DNA of 64,000 nucleotides from Variovorax sp. 679 (GTDB lineage Bacteria > Pseudomonadota > Gammaproteobacteria > Burkholderiales > Burkholderiaceae_C), in NCBI RefSeq assembly GCF_003952185.1, contig NZ_RXFS01000006.1:310001-374000 (forward strand), in the 5' to 3' direction. Below are positions 7,980 to 17,007 of this stretch, piece after piece. The position numbers were made by a program, and so were the translations under genes. The notes beneath the pieces are model-generated. The model had not been told where the DNA came from. It saw only the letters and a program-made list of their open reading frames with translations, and did no database searches. The number at the start of each line of letters is the position of its first letter. Positions within the stretch are counted from its first letter, which is position 1.

Positions 7980-8999
7980 GTGACAGCAACCAAGACGACG
8001 AAAACGAAGACCTGGAAATTCAAGACCCTGCTGGCGGCCTCGGCCGGCGCCTGCCTGTTCGCCATGCAATCGCCCGCAGCCGCGCAGGCCGCGTGGCCCG
8101 ACAAGCCCGTCACCATGGTGGTGCCGTACTCCGCCGGCGGCCCGACCGACGTGGTGGCGCGCATGCTGGCGATTCCCATGGGCAAATCGCTGGGCCAGCC
8201 CGTGATCGTCGAGAACACCGTCGGCGCGGGCGGCACCATTGCGCCCACGCGGGTGGCCAAGGCGGCGCCCAACGGCTACACCATCCTGATCCACCACATG
8301 GGCATGGCCACCGCGCCCGCGCTCTACAAGAAGCTCAACTACGACCCGCTGAAGGACTTCGAATACGTCGGCCAGGTGCTGGACGTGCCGATGACGCTGC
8401 TGTCGCGCAAGGACTTTCCGGCCAACAACTACCAGGAGCTGCTGGCCTATGTGAAGGCGAACAAGGACAAGGTCTCGCTGGCCAACGCGGGCGTGGGGGC
8501 GGTGTCGCAGCTGTGCGGCCTGCTGTTCATGAACCAGATCGGCGTGCAGCTCACCACGGTGCCGTACAAGGGCGCGGGCCCGGCGCTCAACGACCTGATG
8601 GGCGGGCAGGTCGACCTGCTGTGCGACCAGACCACGCAGACCGCGCCGGTCATCAAGGACGGTAACCGGGTGAAGGTGTTCGGCGTGACCACGCCGCAGC
8701 GGTTGTCGAGCATGCCCAACATCCCGACGCTGGACGAGCAGGGCCTGAAAGGCTTCGACGTGAGGGTGTGGCACGGCATCTATGCGCCCAAGGGCACGCC
8801 GCCCGCGGTAATCGAGAAGCTGAACGTCGCCCTGCGCGCCGCGCTGCAGGACGACATGGTCAAGCATCGCCTGGCCGAACTCAGCTCCGAGATCGTGCCG
8901 CTGGAGAAGCAGACCCCGGAGAGCCTGCGCACGCACCTCGCGGCGGAGGTCGGCAAGTGGGGCAAGGTGATCCGCGCGGCGGGCGTGCAGGCGGATTGA
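7980..8999 (+). CDS. Bug-type tripartite tricarboxylate transporter substrate-binding protein (second in operon)
   Basis: 339 residues with a long basic N-terminus and a signal peptide ending AAAQAAWP. WPDKPVTMVVPYSAGGPTD and VIVENTVGAGGTIAP are Bug motifs. The start is GTG at 7980, with aggaga seven bases upstream. It lies 30 bases after the lyase gene, so the operon carries a receptor at each end, which may separate two related substrates. No membrane TctA/TctB genes are adjacent. Confidence 0.92.
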   Translation: MTATKTTKTKTWKFKTLLAASAGACLFAMQSPAAAQAAWPDKPVTMVVPYSAGGPTDVVARMLAIPMGKSLGQPVIVENTVGAGGTIAPTRVAKAAPNGYTILIHHMGMATAPALYKKLNYDPLKDFEYVGQVLDVPMTLLSRKDFPANNYQELLAYVKANKDKVSLANAGVGAVSQLCGLLFMNQIGVQLTTVPYKGAGPALNDLMGGQVDLLCDQTTQTAPVIKDGNRVKVFGVTTPQRLSSMPNIPTLDEQGLKGFDVRVWHGIYAPKGTPPAVIEKLNVALRAALQDDMVKHRLAELSSEIVPLEKQTPESLRTHLAAEVGKWGKVIRAAGVQAD

Positions 9000-9038
9000 G
9001 GCTCTCCCTGGGCGAGGGGCGGTCTGCGCCGTTGTGTT

Positions 9039-9392
9039 CTATTGCGCCGACCAGACTGCCAGCTCGTACCCGTCCAGATCCAGAAAATGGAAGCGGCGCC
9101 CGCCCGGGAAGGCAAAGACCGGTCGAATGATCGTGGCGCCCGCCGCTTCGACGCGCAACTGTGTCTTGGCGAGATCATCCGCATAAAGGATGACCAATGG
9201 ACCGCCCGGGCGCACGGCTTCACCCGTAGTGAATCCACCGGTCAGTCGGCCGTCGGTGAACTCACTGTACGTCGGTCCATAGTCGGTGAAAGTCCAGTCG
9301 AATGCCGAACCGTAGAACGCCTTGCTGCGCGCGATGTCGGCGACGTTGAACTCGATGTTGTCGATTTGCCGATCGCGGCTCGTGATTGCCAT
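9039..9392 (-). CDS. VOC family protein (glyoxalase/bleomycin-resistance fold)
   Basis: 117 residues, one VOC domain. DNIEFNVADIARSKAFYGSAFDWTFTDYG is the first beta-alpha-beta module, and FPGGRRFHFLDLDGYELAVWS is the typical C-terminal strand with the metal-ligand glutamate near the end. Function within this superfamily cannot be assigned from sequence. It lies 72 bases downstream of the AraC-type regulator on the same strand and may be its target. Confidence 0.85.
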   Translation of the reverse strand: MAITSRDRQIDNIEFNVADIARSKAFYGSAFDWTFTDYGPTYSEFTDGRLTGGFTTGEAVRPGGPLVILYADDLAKTQLRVEAAGATIIRPVFAFPGGRRFHFLDLDGYELAVWSAQ

Positions 9393-9464
9393 GTGTGTGT
9401 CCTGATGCTGGATGAAAGGCCACCATGATTGTCTGGCTGCAATCCGGGGTCTTGAATAAAACGG

Positions 9465-10278
9465 TCAGTCGGTGGCGCCCGCTGGACAACGGACGTGGTT
9501 CAACAAGGCTGAAGCGGTCATGCCGCAGAGTGCTTTGACTTCACGGGCGAGATGGGACTGGTCCGCGTAGCCTGCATCGATCGCCAGCATGGCCAGACCG
9601 GTGTCTCGAACCTCGCGGGCCAGGGACAGAAAGTGCTGGAAGCGCAGGATGCGCTCCAATGTCTTCGGCCCGTAGCCGAAGTGATCGCGGCAGTGACGCA
9701 GTAGCGTGCGTTCGCTGATGCCCAGTCGCTCGCGCATGCTGGCTGTGACCGAGCCCTCGTCTCGCGACGGCGATGCCGCAAGATGGAAGATCGCCGAGGC
9801 ATTCCTGTCCGGCCCGTTGAATGGCTGCGGCATTGCCATCAACTGGTCCTGAAACACCTGTGCCTGTCGAGCAATGGATTCCGTCTCCTCCATTCGGCTG
9901 GCGAAGTCTCTGGCCCGGATTCCCCACAGGTCAGCCAATTCGACGGCCTGACCAACGATCTCCGATAGCGGCAGACCCAGCCAATGGCGCGCCGCGCCGG
10001 GCTGGAACCGTGCGCCGAGCACGCTCGCACCGGGTTGCAGGACGGGGCCGGGCGGCGACGACATCGGGTCCGGCGACCCACAGTCGACCGGCGCGCCAGA
10101 CCAGGTCGACGCACCCGTCCGGCACGATGGCGACCTCCCCGGCATGCGAAGCCGGCAGAACGCTTGTCCAGATGCATTGGAAATGGGCCTGCAACCCGGG
10201 CTGGGGAACACTCTCCCGGTACTGTCCTGTGATGCCCCCAATGCCTGATGCGTCGAGCGCAGCACTACGAGCAGACAT
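9465..10278 (-). pseudogene. AraC-family transcriptional regulator with an apparent frameshift
   Basis: Two reading frames together make one AraC regulator. The N-terminal part starts at the ATG at 10278 and reads SVPQPGLQAHFQCIWTSVLP...IVPDGCVDLVWRAGRLWVAGPD, a DUF6597-like sensor domain. The remainder, in another frame, reads VLGARFQPGAARHWLGLPLSE and ends with the AraC helix-turn-helix pair (SERTLLRHCRDHFGYGPKTLERILRFQHFL). The switch falls near 10040-10060 in a GC-rich run (gcccggcccc). It is either a real inactivating indel or a sequencing error; each side is otherwise intact. Confidence 0.75.
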
Positions 10279-10340
10279 GAGGGACTCTTGTCTTTTCGGC
10301 ACATGCCGTGTCGTCTGTGTTCGAGATCTTGGGCATCTTC

Positions 10341-10853
10341 CTAGCTGCTCCCGGTGCGCAGGGTCTGTTCGAACAGAGTGAGAAGGTGCCGCGCGAACAG
10401 GTCCATGTTCGCCGGCCGGTCGGCGTCGCCGGTCTCGATGGTTCGGCTCAGCGTGGTCGCGCCGACGATGGCGAGGCACACGCGCCCCGGCACATCGCCA
10501 TACGGGCTGGGCGAAGGGCCGGCCGCGCCGCTTTCGGCGATGCCCCAGGTCGTGTGGTGGGTGTCGCGCATCCGGCCGGCGATGAGCAGGGCGTAGGGCT
10601 CGGTCTCTCCGCGCATGCCGGCCATGTCGTCGGCTGTCAGGCCCAGCAGCGCCCGGCCCGCGCGCCGCGAATAGACGACGGCGCCACCTCGGAAGTAGGC
10701 CGATGCCCCTGGAATGGCAAGCAGCGCGGCCGAGACAAGACCGCCCGCCGAAGATTCGACGACTGAAACCGTCTGGCCCCGTGCACGCAGCATCTCGCCC
10801 ACGCGCGCCGCGAGCACCGGCAGGGATTCGGAGAGCGTCGTGTGATCGGTCAT
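10341..10853 (-). CDS. pncC: CinA C-terminal domain protein, nicotinamide-nucleotide amidohydrolase PncC-like
   Basis: 170 residues, the length of stand-alone CinA C-terminal (PncC) proteins. VSVVESSAGGLVSAALLAIPGASAYFRGGAVVYS matches the active-site segment around the nucleophilic serine (usually SxTGGL), although here the order is ESSAGGL. WGIAESGAAGPSPSPYG is the second conserved loop. PncC deamidates nicotinamide mononucleotide in pyridine-nucleotide salvage. Its ATG overlaps the stop of the DJ-1/PfpI gene (atga), so the two are translationally coupled. Confidence 0.85.
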   Translation of the reverse strand: MTDHTTLSESLPVLAARVGEMLRARGQTVSVVESSAGGLVSAALLAIPGASAYFRGGAVVYSRRAGRALLGLTADDMAGMRGETEPYALLIAGRMRDTHHTTWGIAESGAAGPSPSPYGDVPGRVCLAIVGATTLSRTIETGDADRPANMDLFARHLLTLFEQTLRTGSS

Positions 10854-11497
10854 GGTGCGTGGAAGCGGGCGCCGGGCCGCTTCACGTAGGCCGGCGCGCG
10901 CTCGTGGCTTGCCGTGTCTCCGTAGATGGTGTCCGCCGGGTAATACTCGGCCTGCAGCTGCACCTTGGCCGCGGCTTCCTCGCCGGCGGTGTGGGCGATG
11001 AAGGCCAGCATCAGGTCGGTACCGGCCGATACCCCGGCCGAGGTCCAGACGTTGCCGTCCTGCACGAAGCGCTGCTCGACCACCTTCACGTCGCCCAGTG
11101 CGCGCAGGCGGTCGAGCGATCCCCAGTGCGTGGTGGCGGTCCTGCCCGAGAGCAGCCCGGCCGCGTGCAGCACGAAGGCGCCGGTGCATACCGACATCAG
11201 CGTGGTGCAGCCGGGTGCCTGGTCGGCGAGGAAGCGCGTCATCGCGGGGTTGTCGACTTCGCGGCGCGTGCCCATGCCGCCGGGCACGAGCAGGCAGTCG
11301 AGTTGCGGGCAGTCGGCGAAGGACACATGTGGATTGATCGAGAGCCCCTTGGCGCAGACCACCGGCTCGCGCTTCTCGGCCACGATCAGGCAATGCTCGG
11401 GACCACCGGCCAGCTTGCTCCACATGGTGAGCATTTCCCAAGGGCCGACGAAGTCGAGTTCCTCGACGTCGGGGAAGACGATGATCCCGAAATTCAT
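10850..11497 (-). CDS. DJ-1/PfpI family protein
   Basis: 215 residues. It starts MNFGIIVFPDVEELDFVGPWEML, with the conserved glutamate of the family, and has the nucleophile elbow SVCTGAFVLHAAGLLSGRTATTHW containing the reactive cysteine and the following histidine. The start at 11497 has aaggag seven to eight bases upstream. Members include isonitrile hydratases, glyoxalases and AraC-associated amidotransferase-like domains; I cannot choose among them. Co-transcribed with pncC. Confidence 0.88.
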   Translation of the reverse strand: MNFGIIVFPDVEELDFVGPWEMLTMWSKLAGGPEHCLIVAEKREPVVCAKGLSINPHVSFADCPQLDCLLVPGGMGTRREVDNPAMTRFLADQAPGCTTLMSVCTGAFVLHAAGLLSGRTATTHWGSLDRLRALGDVKVVEQRFVQDGNVWTSAGVSAGTDLMLAFIAHTAGEEAAAKVQLQAEYYPADTIYGDTASHERAPAYVKRPGARFHAP

Positions 11498-11702
11498 ACT
11501 TTGGAACTCCTTGGGTTTATGGCTTGTGCGGGCGCGCACAGGTGCGAGGATAGAGGCTGGGCACGAAGGTCGCTTCGTGACAGTTCTTCGTGACAGCTGG
11601 TTGCAAGCCTGGCTCAGTGTTTTCCTCAGAGGACCGTGGCTTGAAACTCGCTAGAGTGAAGGCGGCCGTTCAGGCTTTTGCTATGTACACAAAGGAAATC
11701 TC

Positions 11703-12440
11703 ATGAGCAAGAAAGTTGCATATGTCACCGGGGGCATGGGTGGCATCGGAACAGCCATCTGCCAACGTCTGCACAAGGACGGGTTCACCGTGGTCGCAGG
11801 TTGCGGCCCTACGCGCGACTACGCCAAGTGGCTGGCCGAACAGAAAGCCGCAGGCTTCGAGTTCCATGCCTCCGTCGGCAATGTCGGCGATTGGCAATCC
11901 ACCGTCGAGGCCTTCTCCGCCGCCAAGGCGGCGCACGGTCCCATCGACGTGCTGGTGAACAACGCCGGCATCACGCGGGACCGCATGTTCCTCAAGATGA
12001 CCCCCGAGGACTGGAGCGCGGTGATCGAGACCAACCTCAACAGCATGTTCAACGTCACCAAGCAGGTGGTGGGCGACATGGTCGAAAAGGGCTGGGGCCG
12101 CATCATCAACATCAGCTCGGTCAACGGCGCCAAGGGCCAGGCGGGCCAGACCAACTATTCGGCGGCCAAGGCCGGCATGCACGGCTTCACCATGGCGCTG
12201 GCGCAGGAGCTGGCCAACAAGGGCGTGACGGTCAACACCGTGAGCCCGGGCTACATCGGCACCGACATGGTCAAGGCCATCCGCCAGGAAGTGCTCGACA
12301 AGATCGTGGCCACCATCCCGGTCAAGCGCCTCGGCGAGCCGAGCGAAATCGCCTCGATCATCTCGTGGCTGGCCACCGACGAGGGCGGCTACAGCACCGG
12401 GGCCGACTTCTCCGTCAACGGCGGTCTCCACATGCATTAA
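11703..12440 (+). CDS. phaB: Acetoacetyl-CoA reductase PhaB
   Basis: 245-residue short-chain dehydrogenase. It has TGGMGGIG (cofactor loop), NNAGITRD, the catalytic serine in INISSVNG and the YSAAK pair. TRDRMFLKMTPEDWSAVIETNLNSMFNVTKQVV and SPGYIGTDMV are typical of PhaB, which reduces acetoacetyl-CoA to (R)-3-hydroxybutyryl-CoA with NADPH for polyhydroxybutyrate synthesis. An aaggaa site precedes the ATG. It stands alone with its own terminator; phaC and a full phaA are not adjacent. Confidence 0.95.
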   Translation: MSKKVAYVTGGMGGIGTAICQRLHKDGFTVVAGCGPTRDYAKWLAEQKAAGFEFHASVGNVGDWQSTVEAFSAAKAAHGPIDVLVNNAGITRDRMFLKMTPEDWSAVIETNLNSMFNVTKQVVGDMVEKGWGRIINISSVNGAKGQAGQTNYSAAKAGMHGFTMALAQELANKGVTVNTVSPGYIGTDMVKAIRQEVLDKIVATIPVKRLGEPSEIASIISWLATDEGGYSTGADFSVNGGLHMH

Positions 12441-12465
12441 GCATGCTGACTTACACCTGATCGAC

Positions 12466-12489
12466 AAAACCCGCCTCGGCGGGTTTTTT
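12466..12489 (+). terminator. Rho-independent terminator after phaB
   Basis: The stem aacccgc / gcgggtt with loop ctcg is followed by a run of six T, 26 bases after the phaB stop codon. Confidence 0.85.
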
Positions 12490-12566
12490 CATTTCATCGA
12501 TGCGGGTTCCACGGATAGAAAGCAGAAAACACGCGTCCTACAGTTTCCAACCCTCCGGAGGCAAAC

Positions 12567-13910
12567 ATGGAAAACACAACAAGCACATCCGCCAGAAAGC
12601 TCCCGCTCTACCGCTCGCTCTACGTGCAGGTGATCACCGCGGTGATCATCGGCGTGCTGCTCGGCTACTTCTATCCCGCGGCCGGCGAGGCGATGAAGCC
12701 GCTGGGCGACGGCTTCATCAAGCTGATCAAGATGATCATCGCGCCGATCATCTTCTGCACGGTGGTGGTGGGCATCGCCGGCATGGAAGACATGAAGAAG
12801 GTCGGCAAGACCGGTGGCCTGGCTCTGCTGTATTTCGAGATCGTCAGCAGCATCGCGCTGATCGTGGGCCTCGTGCTGGTCAACGTGCTCAAGCCCGGCG
12901 CGGGCATGAACGTCGACCCGAGCACGCTCGACACCAAGTCGATCGCCTCGTACACCGGCCCGGGCAAGATGACCGGCACGGTCGACTTCCTGCTGAACAT
13001 CATTCCCAACACGGTGGTCGATGCCTTCGCCAAGGGCGAGATCCTGCAGGTGCTGCTGATCGCGGTGCTGTTCGGCTTCGCGCTGCACCGTTTCGGCGGC
13101 CGCGGCACGCTGGTGTTCGACGTGATCGAGAAGGGCTCGCACGTGCTCTTCGGCATCGTCAACTACATCATGAAGCTGGCGCCCATCGGTGCCTTCGGCG
13201 CGATGGCCTTCACCATCGGCAAGTACGGGCTGGGCAGCCTGTTCTCGCTCGGCAAGCTGATGGGCACCTTCTACCTGACCTGCCTGCTGTTCATCTTCGT
13301 GGTGCTGGGGCTCATTGCGAGGTTCCACGGGTTCAGCATCTGGAAGTTCATCAAGTACATCAAGGAAGAGCTGCTGATCGTGCTGGGCACCTCGTCGAGC
13401 GAATCGGTGCTGCCGCGCATGATGGAGAAGATGGAGAACCTGGGCGCGAACAAGACCTGCGTGGGCCTCGTGATCCCGACGGGCTACTCGTTCAACCTCG
13501 ACGGCACTTCGATCTACCTGACGATGGCGGCCGTGTTCATCGCGCAGGCGACCAACACGCCGATGACGCTCACGCAGGAGATCACGCTGCTGGCGGTGCT
13601 GCTGCTGACCTCGAAGGGCGCGGCGGGCGTCACGGGCAGCGGCTTCATCGTGCTGGCGGCCACGCTGTCGGCCGTGGGGCACGTGCCGGTTGCGGGGCTG
13701 GCGCTGATTCTGGGCATCGACCGCTTCATGTCTGAAGCCCGCGCGCTGACCAACCTGATCGGCAACGGCGTGGCCACCATCGTGGTTGCCAAGTGGACCA
13801 ACGAGCTCGACGAGACCCGGCTGCAGGCCGGCCTCAACAACGAGAGCTGGGTGGAAGCGCAGGAGCCCGAGGCGCTCGACGCCGCCCGCGCCGGCAAGAT
13901 GGCCGGCTGA
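12567..13910 (+). CDS. dctA: C4-dicarboxylate transporter DctA
   Basis: 447 residues. This inner-membrane dicarboxylate:cation symporter imports succinate, fumarate, malate and sometimes orotate. The serine-rich hairpin GTSSSESVLPRMMEKME, the GLVIPTGYSFNLDGTSIYLTMA re-entrant segment and FMSEARALTNLIGNGVATIVVAKW are the signature regions of the DAACS family. A ccggaggc ribosome site precedes the ATG. No DctB/DctD sensor pair is adjacent. Confidence 0.96.
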   Translation: MENTTSTSARKLPLYRSLYVQVITAVIIGVLLGYFYPAAGEAMKPLGDGFIKLIKMIIAPIIFCTVVVGIAGMEDMKKVGKTGGLALLYFEIVSSIALIVGLVLVNVLKPGAGMNVDPSTLDTKSIASYTGPGKMTGTVDFLLNIIPNTVVDAFAKGEILQVLLIAVLFGFALHRFGGRGTLVFDVIEKGSHVLFGIVNYIMKLAPIGAFGAMAFTIGKYGLGSLFSLGKLMGTFYLTCLLFIFVVLGLIARFHGFSIWKFIKYIKEELLIVLGTSSSESVLPRMMEKMENLGANKTCVGLVIPTGYSFNLDGTSIYLTMAAVFIAQATNTPMTLTQEITLLAVLLLTSKGAAGVTGSGFIVLAATLSAVGHVPVAGLALILGIDRFMSEARALTNLIGNGVATIVVAKWTNELDETRLQAGLNNESWVEAQEPEALDAARAGKMAG

Positions 13911-13973
13911 AATGGCCGGCCCGGAAGGCCGTTTGAAATAAAAGGCCGGGCATCGTTCCTGCAGAATGGAGCG

Positions 13974-15683
13974 ATGCCCCACAGCGTCTCCCTCATCAAC
14001 ACGATCGCCGCCGGCCTGGGGCTGGCGCTCATCCTTGGCTTCCTGGCGGCCAGGCTGCGATTGCCGGCGCTGGTCGGCTATTTGCTGGCGGGCGTGATCA
14101 TCGGCCCCTTCACGCCGGGCTTCGTGGCCGATGCGGGCATTGCCGCCCAGCTCGCCGAAATCGGCGTGATGCTGCTGATGTTCGGTGTGGGCCTTCATTT
14201 TTCCCTCGACGACCTGCTGGCCGTGCGCAAGATCGCGCTGCCCGGCGCGCTCGCGCAGATCGCGGTGGCCACGCTGCTCGGCGGCGGGCTGGCCATGTGG
14301 TGGGGCTGGAGCCCGGGCGCGGCGCTGGTGTTCGGGCTGGCGCTGTCGGTGGCCAGCACGGTGGTGCTGCTGCGCGCGCTCGAGAGCCTGGGCATCCTCG
14401 ATTCGTTCACCGGCCGCATTGCCGTCGGCTGGCTCGTGGTCGAAGACCTGGCGATGGTGCTCGTGCTGGTGCTCATGCCGCCCCTGGCGGGCACGCTCGG
14501 CGGGCAGGGCGCGCAGGCCGGCGGCAATGCCGATCCGCTGTGGCAGACGCTGGGACTCACGCTGCTGCAGGTGGGCGGCTTCGTCGCGCTGATGCTGGTG
14601 GTGGGGCGGCGCGTGTTCCCGTGGATCCTCTGGCAGGTCACGCGCACCGGCTCGCGCGAGCTGTTCACGCTGTGCGTGGTGGCGGCGGCCGTGAGCATCG
14701 CCTATGCGTCGGCGGCGCTCTTCGGCGTTTCCTTCGCGCTGGGTGCCTTCTTCGCCGGCATGGTGATGCGCGAGTCGCAGTTCGCCCACCGGGCAGCCCA
14801 GGAGTCGCTGCCGCTGCGCGACGCCTTCGCGGTGCTTTTCTTCGTGTCGGTCGGCATGCTGTTCGACCCGTCGGTGCTGATCGAGCGGCCGCTGCAGGTG
14901 CTGGCGGTGGTGCTGGTCATCGTGCTGGGCAAGTCGCTCGCGGCCTGTGTGCTGGTGCTGGTGTTCCGCTACCCGCTGGGTACGGCGCTCACGGTCAGCG
15001 CCAGCCTGGCGCAGATCGGCGAGTTCTCGTTCATCCTGGCCGGGCTGGGCGTTTCGCTGGGCCTGCTGCCGGTGGAGGGGCAGAGCCTGGTGCTGGCCGG
15101 GGCGCTCATTTCCATCGCCACCAACCCGCTGTGGTTCAGCCTGATCGCGCCGATGCAGAAATGGCTGCATGCCCATTCGTCCTTCGCGCGCGGGCTCGAG
15201 ATGCGCGACGACCCGCTGGCCGAGCTGCCCACGACCACCGAGGCGAAATACCTCTCGCGGCAGGTTGTGCTGGTGGGCTATGGCCGGGTCGGACGCCGCA
15301 TCGCGGCCGAGCTCGACGCCAACGACATTCCCTACGTGGTGGCCGAGCAGAACCGCGAACTGGTCGAGAAGCTGCGCGAGGCGGGCACGCCGGCAGTGTG
15401 GGGCGATGCGGCCGACCCCGCCGTGCTGATCCAGGCGCACATCGCCCGTGCCCGGGTGCTTGTGGTGGCCACGCCCGACGCCATGAATGTGCGCCAGATG
15501 ATGGAAACCGCGCGCACGCTCAACCCCACCATCCAGACCGTGATCCGCAGCCACAACGAGCAGGAGGCCAGGCTGCTCACGCAGGAAACCTCCGCCACCG
15601 TGTTCCTCGGCGAGCACGAACTGGCCCAGGCCATGGCCCGCGACGTGGTCCAGCGCGCGGTGTCGATGGCCGTGCCGGCTTGA
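13974..15683 (+). CDS. Kef-type (CPA2) cation:proton antiporter with C-terminal TrkA-N domain
   Basis: 569 residues. About 12 membrane segments come first (residues 1-385; LPALVGYLLAGVIIGPFTPGF is the usual CPA2 helix). A cytosolic RCK/TrkA-N nucleotide-binding domain follows (from about residue 420; VVLVGYGRVGRRIAAELDANDIPYVVAEQN carries the GxGxxG loop). The layout matches YbaL/KefB, which exchange K+ or Na+ for H+ under nucleotide or glutathione control. No KefF/KefG-type accessory gene is adjacent. Confidence 0.92.
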   Translation: MPHSVSLINTIAAGLGLALILGFLAARLRLPALVGYLLAGVIIGPFTPGFVADAGIAAQLAEIGVMLLMFGVGLHFSLDDLLAVRKIALPGALAQIAVATLLGGGLAMWWGWSPGAALVFGLALSVASTVVLLRALESLGILDSFTGRIAVGWLVVEDLAMVLVLVLMPPLAGTLGGQGAQAGGNADPLWQTLGLTLLQVGGFVALMLVVGRRVFPWILWQVTRTGSRELFTLCVVAAAVSIAYASAALFGVSFALGAFFAGMVMRESQFAHRAAQESLPLRDAFAVLFFVSVGMLFDPSVLIERPLQVLAVVLVIVLGKSLAACVLVLVFRYPLGTALTVSASLAQIGEFSFILAGLGVSLGLLPVEGQSLVLAGALISIATNPLWFSLIAPMQKWLHAHSSFARGLEMRDDPLAELPTTTEAKYLSRQVVLVGYGRVGRRIAAELDANDIPYVVAEQNRELVEKLREAGTPAVWGDAADPAVLIQAHIARARVLVVATPDAMNVRQMMETARTLNPTIQTVIRSHNEQEARLLTQETSATVFLGEHELAQAMARDVVQRAVSMAVPA

Positions 15684-15718
15684 AGACGACGCCGGCCTTC
15701 TTCTTTTGCTTCTTCTTC

Positions 15719-16123
15719 TCAGAGGTCTTCGATCACCAGCGTGCGGTAGCGCTGCGCAATGGAGTAGGGCACGGTGCGCACCAGCTCCATCAGCAACTCG
15801 GCCGCCGCGCCGTCCTTCGTCCTGACCAGCAGGCCCGTATGGCCCTCGCGGGCCAGCTTTGCATAGGCGCGAACCGTGGCCGCGTCGGTGCCGGCGGAGG
15901 GCAGGGGGCTGTCTTCCGTCCTCACGGTCGAAGCGATCTCGGCCAGCACCGTCTCGGCCGGAAGCAGGTAGATCTCGTCGCCGCTCACGCCTTTTTCGAT
16001 CAGGCGGTGGCCGATGCGGTTGGCGTCAGTCGCGCTCGGGAACATCACCATCGAGTAGCCGGTCGGGTAGAAGGCGCCGCCGATGCTCGATCGCATGCCG
16101 GGTTCAAGAATGAAGTGCTTCAT
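15719..16123 (-). CDS. Small protein of unknown function, possible stress-protein-like domain
   Basis: 134 residues, no signal peptide. The segment MVMFPSATDANRIGHRLIEKGVSGDEIYLLP resembles the beta-alpha opening of YflT/general-stress-like domains (residue-pair modulation by a helix after a strand), and VRAYAKLAREGHTGLLVRT continues in the same style. The match is by feel only. The start at 16123 has a perfect aggagg site, so expression is well supported. Convergent with the Kef-type antiporter. Confidence 0.75.
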   Translation of the reverse strand: MKHFILEPGMRSSIGGAFYPTGYSMVMFPSATDANRIGHRLIEKGVSGDEIYLLPAETVLAEIASTVRTEDSPLPSAGTDAATVRAYAKLAREGHTGLLVRTKDGAAAELLMELVRTVPYSIAQRYRTLVIEDL

Positions 16124-16274
16124 GCTGCCTCCTGGTTCTTGTTGCTGCTCCCTGGATACAACATTAGGCCGCACCGGGGGCTTGCTCTGTAGGAGAACCC
16201 CGAAAGCTCTGTCAACCGGGGGTGTCCGCGCCCAGTTCATTCAGTAGTCAGGCAGCACATTCATCCTTGCACCC

Positions 16275-16496
16275 ATGCCCCCTCCAAGAAACATCGCACT
16301 TACCGTCCATGAACTCGAGGCCGGCGAGTTCTATTGGGTGCTGATGGAGGCCGTGGACGACACGCCCGGCGAGACCTCCCACGTCTACGTGCCGCTGGAG
16401 GCCGCCCACGAGCCGTATGCCACCTATTCGAACGCGCTGGTGGCCGGCGTGGCCATGATGCGGCGGCTGTTCGGGCCCGACGGCCGGCCCGGCTGA
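16275..16496 (+). CDS. Small hypothetical protein
   Basis: 73 residues with a mixed alpha/beta appearance (IALTVHELEAGEFYWVLMEAV, then HVYVPLEAAHEPYATYSNALVAGVAMMRRLFG). No signal peptide or membrane span. The codon choice is like that of its neighbours, and the composition is protein-like rather than random. I do not recognise a family. It is single and lies just before the cobalamin riboswitch. Confidence 0.65.
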   Translation: MPPPRNIALTVHELEAGEFYWVLMEAVDDTPGETSHVYVPLEAAHEPYATYSNALVAGVAMMRRLFGPDGRPG

Positions 16497-16531
16497 AGCC
16501 CGTGGCGGGGCCCTCGCATGGGGGCGCTACC

Positions 16532-16537
16532 TATAAT
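16532..16537 (+). promoter_or_regulatory. Candidate -10 box of the cobalamin-riboswitch transcript
   Basis: tataat, a perfect -10 hexamer, lies about 45 bases before the riboswitch aptamer. No convincing -35 element is spaced 16-18 bases upstream, so this is a suggestion only. Confidence 0.35.
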
Positions 16538-16582
16538 CCCGCCGTTCCGGTGCGGTAATTTTCATTAACTGCGCCGGGCAAC

Positions 16583-16867
16583 ACGGTTCGAAGGTGCCCC
16601 GAACGCCATCTCATGGCCACGGGGTTAAACGGGAAGCAGGTGCGCCGCTTCATCCCCGGTCGATCGATGAATCGATCGACCGGCTGACGCGTCAACTCCT
16701 GCGCTGCCCCCGCAACGGTCAGCGGATCTGGAAAACCTCACGCCCGTGCCTCCTCGGCGGCACGGGCAGCCACTGCGTTTCGGCGTGGGAAGGCGAGGGT
16801 TTCGGCCGCGGTGTGCATCCACGACAGCACACCGCGGCGCTCCGCAAGCCCGGATACCGGCCCTCGC
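16583..16867 (+). promoter_or_regulatory. Cobalamin riboswitch (class I, extended)
   Basis: Conserved elements occur in the right order: ggttcgaaggtgcc (16585), acgggaagcaggtg (16629), ctgcccccgcaacggt (16704), gcagccactgcg (16767) and the B12 box aagcccggataccggcc (16846-16862). Long perfect stems decorate it: 13 bp at 16656-16668/16671-16683, 9 bp at 16742-16750/16759-16767 and 12 bp at 16805-16816/16827-16838. It lies 140 bases before the TonB-receptor start and should repress receptor expression when adenosylcobalamin is abundant. Confidence 0.93.
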
Positions 16868-17007
16868 AACCGCCTTCGGACGCTGCGGGAGTGCGTGTCC
16901 GGGCCAGCCGCTTCCCGCCCTGCGGGCCGCCGCAGCCCTTTCGCCTCTTCCGCCGCGTCCTTCATCGGTCAGGAGCCTGCGGGGACGCAGGCCGGAGGAG
17001 AAACCAA

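Noticed and set aside
12489..15617. A 3-kb open frame on the minus strand
   Set aside because: It is antisense to dctA and the Kef-type antiporter; its translation is Arg/His-rich and low-complexity, typical of shadow frames in high-GC DNA.
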